Source: Neostapfia colusana
Taxonomy: Eukaryota; Streptophyta; Magnoliopsida; Poales; Poaceae
DNA length: 64,000 nt
Assembly (NCBI GenBank): GCA_030760725.1
Contig: JASWHV010000009.1
Span: 91,066,780-91,130,779, forward strand
Reading direction: 5' to 3'
Position numbers and translations under genes: made by a program. Position 1 is the first letter of the stretch; every line of letters begins with the position of its first letter. Under the pieces are notes generated by a model. It saw nothing but the letters and a program-made list of their open reading frames with translations. It was not told the DNA's origin and ran no database searches. Positions 56,788-64,000 of this stretch are shown here, piece by piece.

Positions 56788-58391
56788 TTACCCGTGTTGA
56801 GAAGCCATGAACTTCGGGTAATTTGAGCGAAGGAATTCCTCGCTCTCCCACGTCGCTTCTTCCACGGTGTGGTTACTCCAGAGGATCTTGTAGAACCACA
56901 ACGTTCTGCTACGCGTGGTTCGGGATTTCTCATCAAGAATTTCCACCGGATACTCATCATATGTTAAATCCGGTTTCAGCTCGCTGATGTCTTCGGTAGG
57001 AACAGCAGCTGTATGCTTCAAACATTTTCGCAGTTGCGAAACATGGAAAACATCATGGATACCAGCCAGGGATGCCGGTAGCTCCAATATATACGCTGCT
57101 GGTCCACACTTCTCGGTGATAGCATAGGGTCCAATGAAACGGGGAGCGAGCTTCCCCTTCACACCGAACCGGTGCACGCCCTTCATCGGAGACACATGGA
57201 GGTACACGTGTTCCCCAACGTCAAAATGCAACGGTCTACGCCTCTTATCAGCGTAGCTTTTCTGTCAGGATTGAGCGGCCTTCAAGTTAGCTTGAATCAC
57301 CCGAACGCGCTCTTCGGCGTCGTTCACCACATCAACCCCGAATGTGACCCTTTCACTGGACTCGCACCAATTTAATGGGGTGCGGCATTTGCGACCGTAG
57401 AGAGCTTCGTAGGGTGCCATCTTGATACTCGCCTGATAGCCGTTGTTGTACGAGAATTCTGCCAATGGTAGGTGATCATCCCAGTTCCTATCATGGTGGA
57501 TGGCACATGCTCTCAACATGTCTTCCAGAACTTGATTCACCCTCTCTATCTGGCCATCTGTCTGAGGGTGATAGGCGGAGCTCCTGATCAACTTAGTACC
57601 CAATGCAGCGTGTAGCTGCTCCCAGAAGCGATATACAAATAATGCACCTCGATCTGAGACGATGGTCTTGGGTACCCCGTATAGGCATAGAATCTTCGCT
57701 ATGTATAGCTCCGCATATTTGCCGGCATTGTAACGTGTATTCACCGGAATGAAGTGAGCCGTCTTGGTTAACCGATCAACGATTACCCATATGGAATCAT
57801 GCTTTTTGGCTGTTAGGGGTAATCCCACAATGAAATTCATGCTCACATCTTCCCATTTCCATGCTGGAATCTTCAGGGGTTGCAACAGCCCTGATTTCTT
57901 CATGTGATCAGCCTTCACTCGTCGGCACGTATCATACTCAGATACGTACACCACCAAAATTTCTTTTTCAAATCTTGGTACATTTTGTTGCTGCCCGGAT
58001 GAATGGAGTATTTAGACAAGTGGGCTTCGTCGAGGATTTTCTCCCTCAGTTCCATATCTCAGGGTACGACTATGCGGTCGTTAAACCATAGCGTCCCCTC
58101 ATCATCTTTCCGGAAACACTTAATCTCTCCATTGTCTATCCGTCTCCGGAGATGTGCCATGCCTTTATCATCTTTCTGAGCTGTAATGATGTCCTCCCTA
58201 ATAGTAGGGAGGAGGGCAAGGTTGTACAGTGATCCATAAGGAACCAAGTATAGACTTGGCTCTTCCTCCTCCACCGGTGTAATGGTGAGGTGATGGATAT
58301 GTGATTTCTGACTCAGCGCGTCGGCAACCACATTCGCCTTGCCAGGGTGGTAATGGATCTCAATCTCATAATCTTTGATCAGCTCTAACCA
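56788..58391 (-). pseudogene. El-9: integrase and chromodomain, broken
   Basis: It follows a 1-bp deletion near 58395 (CCACCTCTTTG here, CCACCTCCTTTG in El-4). It holds the RNase H end (GKANVVADALS), a TGA at 58059-58061, a 25-bp net deletion near 57950 that removes part of the integrase zinc finger, the catalytic core, a TGA at 57265-57267, and then the C-terminal region and chromodomain (YPVEILDEK, EEATWESEEF), ending at 56788. The first catalytic Asp in VSMDFIVG is Asn (57835-57837), and the first Cys of CDTC is Tyr. The integrase is therefore dead several times over. Confidence 0.92.
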
Positions 58392-61297
58392 CCTCTTTGC
58401 CTCATATTCAGCTCCTTCTGGGTGAAAATGTAATTTAAGCTCTTGTGGTCGGTGTAGAGGTGCACCAAATTCCCCTGGAGATAGTGCCTCCACATTTTTA
58501 GCGCCAACACCACGGCAGCAAGCTCAAGATCATGAGTGGGATAATGCTGCTCATGGTTCCGAAGTTGGCGTGAGCCATATGCGACCACACATCCTTCCTG
58601 CATCAACACGCAGCCTAGCCCGATACCGGACGCGTCACAATACACGTCGAAGGGCTTTGTTGTATCCGGCTGAGCTAATACCGGGGCTGTTGTGAGATGC
58701 TTAACCAATGCTTGGAACGCTCCTTCACACGCCGTGTTCCAAACATACTTCATCCCTTTCTTCAGCAATTCTGTCATCGGCTTAGCGAGCTTGGAGAAAC
58801 TTGGAATAAATCTCCGATAGTATCCCGCTAACCCGAGGAAGCTTCTGACTTCATGAACTGAAGTGGGAGCTTTCCATTTCAGCACTTGCTCTATTTTGCT
58901 TGGGTCAACTGCAATGCCTTCCGCTGAGATGATATGTCCCAAGAATGGCACTTGGCTGATCCGACACTCGCATTTGCTGAACTTGGCGTAGACCTTATGG
59001 TCTCGCAATCGTTGAAGCACGATCCGCAAGTGTTCGGCATGTTCGGCTTCTGTCTTGGAGTAAACCAAGATATCGTCGATGAACACTACCACGAACTTGT
59101 CCAGCTCCGGCATGAACACCGAGTTCATGAGATACATGAAATGGGCTGGAGCGTTTGTGAGACCAAAGGACATGACGAGATACTCATATAGTCCATATCT
59201 CGTCGAGAAGGCCGTCTTCGGGATATCCTCCGCCCGGATCTTGATCTGGTGATATCCAGAGCGAAGGTCCATCTTTGAGAACACACTTGCCCCCACAAGT
59301 TGATCAAATAAAATGTCAATACGGGGCAGTGGGTACTTATTCTTGATGGTGACGGCGTTGAGCGGCCGGTAGTCTACACACAGCCTCAGGGTTTCATCTT
59401 TCTTCTTCACGAACAGCGTCGAGCATCCCCAAGGCGAGGAACTCGGCCTAATGAAACCCATGCTCAACAGATCATTGAGCTGTTCTTTCAGTTCAGCCAG
59501 CTCATTTGGAGCCATTTTGTATGGTCTCCGTGATATAAGCGTAGTCCCGGGTGCGAGCTCGATTTTTAACTCGACATCCCGCTCAGGTGGCATGCCCGGT
59601 AGATCATCCGGGAACACGTCGGGATACTCCCGGACTACGGGGATGTCCTCCAACTTGAGAGCTTCAGTATTGTTGATCACTGAAACCTCTCTGACTGGAT
59701 TATTTAATAGGAGGGACTGCGGACGGTGTAATGGGGAGTTGAGGTGAACCGTCCGTGTTAAAGTTTCCAGGACAGCGCCATGGTAACTTAGCCATGACAT
59801 TCCCAAGATTGCATCAATCTTCTGCCCCTCCAGGATAATCATAGTGGTGGGATATATCTTCCCACCTAAGCACAGTGGTGCTTTTGGAACCATCATCGTT
59901 GCTGAAATCATTCCTCCCGGTGAGCAGATCATATACGAACACTCGGTTGGAAAGGCTTCCAGCTGATGCTTAACCACATATGATGCACTTATAAAGTTGT
60001 GGGTTGCACCAGAATCAAACAATATGACGATGGCTTGATGGTTGAGAGTAAACGTACCCGCCAGCACGTTGTCTCCCTCTGGGGCGTCCTCATTGTCGAG
60101 GTTGCGGACACCCCCAGTCTGCTGACCAACCTTCTTCACCGGAGGTCGGCCTCGAGCACCGCCCTGGAATTGGGCTTGCCCGCTGCTCTGCTGCCCCTGG
60201 GGAGAGTCCTTCGCGAAGTGGCCCGCCTGGCCACACGTGAAGCAGGTGAAACGGGGCGGTCCCCCGCTGGTTGGTGGACGGAAACCCGGGGTGCGTTGTG
60301 GCGGTGGAAACGCCCGGGGTACCGTCTGCTGCTGCTGTTGCTGTCTTGGTGGTGGCATCGGCGGACGGAACGAGAGTGACTGGAAAGGACGTCCCCTGAA
60401 CCATTGAGGTCGCGCCGGTGGATGCCACTGCTGCCCGGATGGTGTCCGATACACCATACGGTACTTCTGGGGCGCGCCACCACCGCTGCTAGGTGGAGCG
60501 CTGCGCTTCCTCTGCTCAGCTGCTAACTCCCGCTGAGCGTCCTCTTGCATGATTGCGGCATTGACTAGGTCGTTGAATGTGCCGCTGTTCCACTGTACGA
60601 GATGGGTCTTCATTTCGGGGTGTAACCCCCGATAGAAGTGCTCCCTCTTCTTCTCCTCCGTGGAGATGTAGTCTGACGCATACTGCGCCGGATGGTTGAA
60701 GGCACGGGAGTAGTCGTGGGCACTCCTCCCGCCCTGCTTCAGTTCCAAGAATTCTTGGAACTTCCTCTTCATGATCCCGGGAGGAATATGATAGGCGCGG
60801 AACGCCTCCCGGAACTCTTGCCATTCCACGGCATGGCCAGCCGGACGTGAGGCGACATAGTTCGCCCACCACGCACCAGCGGCTCCGTGGAGTTGCTGCG
60901 CTGTGAACAGTGTCTTCTGCCGCTCCGTACATTGGAGCAGCCCGAACTTGGACTCGATGGTCCGCACCCAATTGTCCGCCTCCAGTGGTTCTTCGGCTTC
61001 GGTGAACACTGGAGGGTGAGTACTCATGAAATCCGAGTACGACACTTCGCGGGGCTCACGAGGCCCTCTGTCTTGACGTCCCCCCGCCTGGGAGGTATTC
61101 TGCACGATCGTGCGGAGCAGGTCGGTCTGCTCCTCACGACCTCCCACCAGTGCCGCTATCACATCCGCTAGAGTAAGCGGAGGCAGCGGCGGTGGTGGCT
61201 GCTGCTGCGGGGTGCTGTCGTAGGCCGGTGGCTGGGAGTCATCGCCTCCCCCTTGGCTAGAGCCACCAACCTCGTGCGTGGTCCTAGAACGAACCAT
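58392..61297 (-). pseudogene. El-9: gag, protease, RT and RNase H in one open frame
   Basis: ATG at 61295-61297 (MVRSRTTHEVGGSSQ), directly after TTGCAG. About 970 codons: gag capsid region, Gln-rich stretch, zinc knuckle, protease LFDSGATHNF (near 60015), RT with FIDDILVYS (near 59075) and RNase H (YCDASGIGLG, YTDHKSLNYI). The fourth zinc ligand is changed: CFTCGQAGHFAKDS has Ser for Cys (60203-60205). The frame ends just after the shift near 58395. RT and protease motifs look usable, so this is the best preserved RT in the window. Confidence 0.94.
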
Positions 61298-62438
61298 CTG
61301 CAACCATACGACAATAACATCAGTCCCGCAAGAGAGTGCATGCAGTCCAAATGAAATAGGTGTAAAACATAATGACAATAAAAACATGCGATACATCTCG
61401 TAAGTAGATAGTGTAATAACTTTGCACAAGTTACACCATTACCAGACCAAAAACAAGCTAGTTTAATCCAACTTGATGAACCTCCACTTTGGAAGCTCAC
61501 CATAACTAGGTTTGGTCACCACGAGGTATTACTATCGCGTTGTCATCACGTATACCACCCTTAGGGTACATCACCCTCTCCAATGAGTTCAACTGTCATT
61601 CTTCTGTCAGAATGACCAGTTTCTACCTATTTCAAGTTTTGATATGGTCCTGGGCATTTTCATGACTCAAGTTGAATACCAAAGTTAAAGTTAACTTCAG
61701 TATATTTCCAACGAGTATTCAATTGCCCCCAGATCAGCCTTGGTTAAAAAATTATGCTAATTCAAAGTCAGCAGAATTTCTGGAAGAATTTTTAACAGCA
61801 CCTCCCTTGGAAGTTGCTGTTTTCAACCCTGATTTCCATTAAATTCTGTGCTGAAATTTCAGAATCTTTGAATTGCAAAGATGTCACACATCTTCTACTC
61901 TTTCTAAGGATGTATTATATGACAATTTTAGATTTTTCTACTGGGAGTTATGTTTGAAAAACAGAACAGTTCAGAGAATGTTTTACTCTGTCCTGGTTCT
62001 GGACAGTTTACATTCCTCTGAGATTTCAGCCATCTTAAGGTGAGTTTCAGCTCTGGAAATCTACAACAAAGTTGTAGAGTACTTAAATACCTTTCCATAA
62101 CTATATAGCACACCTCTCTGGGCTAAAAGACCTGTGAGTTATGCCCTGTTGAATATCAGCAAACTTGCTGTCCAAAACAGAGCACTCTGTTTTTCAGTCT
62201 TTTTGGAACTACACTCATCACTATCCTATTCTTATACCCAACCAGGGTCCTAAATGTTGAACCTATAGATTTTAATTCCTTGTTATCATTATTTTCATGC
62301 ATATGCCTACAATAACTCGGTACTACGTTCCTCACAAAAGAAAATCCTAACCGGATCATACCGGCATATACGTCTCACGTGTGGCACTAAACGGTCTCTC
62401 GCACACGTTTTCTACACGGATACATACGTGGTTAGTAC
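61298..62438 (-). other. El-9: putative leader intron before gag
   Basis: Minus strand CTGCAG/GTACTAACC at 62444-62430 and GGTTGCAG directly before the ATG bound 1141 nt of AT-rich sequence without coding content. Same arrangement as in El-4. Confidence 0.5.
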
Positions 62439-62848
62439 CTGCAGAAAACCACACAATAATGGTGCACTCAAGGGTTGTTCATTCCAGGCAGCTCCATATT
62501 TAAAAGTAAATACAAACGCCCGTATCATTGTCATACGGCCGTCCTTGAGTTAGGTCACGTCTCAAGATACGTGATCGTGTTTCAACACCACACGACGGGG
62601 AACCCGAGTATGTCATGAACGGGTCGTCACGGTTGGGAATGTTATCAACCCAACAGATACCACCTACTGCCCTGCAGGGCACACCGATGGCAAGCGCTGC
62701 GTATGTTCTCCTGGGCTATTTCCAGATGAACACACTCTCGCGTTACTGACCACGCGATGGGGTCTCCTCTTAATTGTCTAATGCACGCTAGGGATCAGCG
62801 TTGCATATGAACTCAGGAACATGAAGAGTCCAAGAGTTTCATATTGAC

Positions 62849-62870
62849 GTCTCACACCAAGCTGTGAGAC
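62849..62870 (-). other. El-9: leader hairpin
   Basis: GTCTCACA / TGTGAGAC stem with a 6-nt loop, identical to El-4 at 18783-18804. The rest of the leader (62439-63128) has no other feature that I can support. Confidence 0.55.
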
Positions 62871-63128
62871 CTATCCCTGAACCACGTTCCTCGTCAGGGG
62901 GAGCTAACCGAAATTGAACTGCTTTCGGTGGCGTTCCTTACCAAACTTACCAGAGCGTAGGTGCGTCGTTACATAATTGAAATTCAGAATTATAACACAT
63001 ATGTTAGTCTTTGCCACTTTAAGTAACTATGCTACTATAGTCCTTACTTGGGCAACTACCGAATCCTCACCGTATACCTAAGTTTTTCCCATAATGCAGT
63101 CCTTAAGTACTGTGCTATCCCTACTGCA

Positions 63129-63140
63129 GCTCTGATACCA
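63129..63140 (-). promoter_or_regulatory. El-9: primer binding site
   Basis: Minus strand TGGTATCAGAGC three bases from the 5' LTR. Confidence 0.96.
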
Positions 63141-63143
63141 GGC

Positions 63144-64000
63144 TGTGGCGGACCGGGATCCGCTCATCCAGGATCGCAGAGGGTGGTGCCGCGCGATGCG
63201 ACACCCGACAGCACACGTCATAAGAACATAATATATTACATGGGAAAAACAAACTGAATGTACAAGGTAGTACACTTCTCAGTTACAAACTAGGGTCTTT
63301 ATTACACAGCGGAAGTTTCTTTTGTACAACTCACGCCCGCCTATCTAGCAAAAGTCGGTTGCCCAGACCTAGGGCAACCCACACTAGCTGCACGTCTCAG
63401 CTCAGCGCGGCGTGTACGGCTCCCACTCAGCCGTGGTCCCCGACGGAGGGTAACCCTCGCCGGTGGACTCGTACTCCGAGTCCGTGGGTGGCTCCTCACC
63501 TGAAAAACACTTAAGCAGCAACCGTGAGCACAAAGGCTCAGCAAGGCTTACCCGACTTACCTAAGCATGAAACCCTACATGAGGTATACCAAGACATAGG
63601 ATAGCAATGTTGCAGCAAATGGACACGCCTACAAGTTCATCCTTAGTTCATCTTTTAGCAACAAGTTAACGGTTCATAAAGCTGAAATTTAGTGAGCAAT
63701 ATTTGGTGGCACACATGTAACAACACAATTATATCATAACAGCAATATTGAATCATAACATTTCATTCATTAATCTACGTTACGACACAGTGAACAAGCG
63801 GTACTCGTCACCGTGAGGGACGGCGAATCGACTCGATATACACCTGCAGGGAAACCCAAAGAGCACGTCACGTACGCCCATCCGTGGAGCTGCACAGCAC
63901 GCTCACTCGATGTCGTACGGGACAACCTTTCACCGAACAGCCCAAACATCGAACCGGTCGCACCGAAATGAGCAGGAGGTTCCCCACACGGAGCATCTCT
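63144..64000 (-). repeat. El-9: 5' LTR, cut by window end
   Basis: Starts TGTGGCGGACC as at 52634 and stays nearly identical to the 3' LTR over the visible 857 bp, so El-9 is recent. It contains exon 2 of the acidic ORF (63402-63499) and the hairpin (63525-63540). Confidence 0.93.

Larger units (their letters stand above)
52634..64000 (-). mobile_element. El-9: Tekay-like LTR retrotransposon, 5' LTR cut by window end
   Basis: Minus-strand element: 3' LTR 52634-56722, polypurine tract, gag-pol, leader, primer site, and a 5' LTR from 63144 to the window end. The left flank ACAGT (52629-52633) is the presumed target duplication. It sits in El-8 just after that ORF, so it is the youngest layer on this side. 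Gag through RNase H is one long open frame. The integrase region has a frameshift, two stops and a 25-bp deletion. Confidence 0.95.

Noticed and set aside
1..64000. Host genes, DNA transposons, MITEs, rRNA or CRISPR-like arrays
   Set aside because: All intervals could be assigned to LTR elements by matching ends, primer sites or internal similarity. I saw no terminal inverted repeat element or spaced repeat array, but short, diverged MITEs could escape reading by eye.

Overview
The window is plant repetitive DNA, almost certainly from a grass with a large, retrotransposon-rich genome; I cannot name the genus. It holds no host gene, rRNA, tRNA or CRISPR array that I can support. Every base belongs to one of nine LTR retrotransposons or remnants nested in one another. 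Eight are one lineage: Ty3/gypsy chromoviruses of the Tekay/Del type. They have a TGGTATCAGAGC primer site (initiator Met tRNA), gag-protease-RT-RNase H-integrase in one frame, a C-terminal chromodomain, and very long LTRs (3.5-4.3 kb). The ninth is an LTR remnant of a more distant family.

Layout. 1-4174: pol tail and 3' LTR of a plus-strand element (El-1), sitting in the El-2 LTR remnant (4175-6674). El-2 sits in the LTR of El-3, the oldest element, on the minus strand. El-3 is in pieces: LTR at 6675-9038, 22919-24044 and 38763-38807, degenerate coding region to 43383, leader to 44325. Two complete elements split its LTR: El-4 (9039-22913, minus, TSD AACTA) and El-5 (24045-38757, plus, TSD GTGTG). 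In the El-3 leader sits El-6 (44326-44772), broken by El-7 (44773-46200), broken by El-8 (46201-52633, plus), broken by El-9 (52634 to window end, minus).

No polyprotein is intact. Premature stops, frameshifts, 21-34 bp deletions and changed catalytic or zinc-binding residues are found in all copies that can be judged. El-8 differs: where gag should start it has one intact 314-codon ORF with a coiled coil and no gag or pol motif, so it looks like a non-autonomous element with a novel protein.

The most interesting signal lies inside the LTRs, which look like small intron-containing genes. A 78-81 nt exon coding an acidic peptide ends at a GC-type splice donor with a conserved 20-nt box. After an intron of about 1.0-1.2 kb with a conserved hairpin near its 3' end, a second acidic exon continues in the same phase to a stop codon. 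The pair is recognisable in El-1, El-4, El-8, El-9 and the distant El-2, in part in El-3 and El-6, and it is open in all but the oldest. A second conserved GT-AG pair lies between the primer site and the gag start codon. All splicing statements are sequence inference without RNA evidence.
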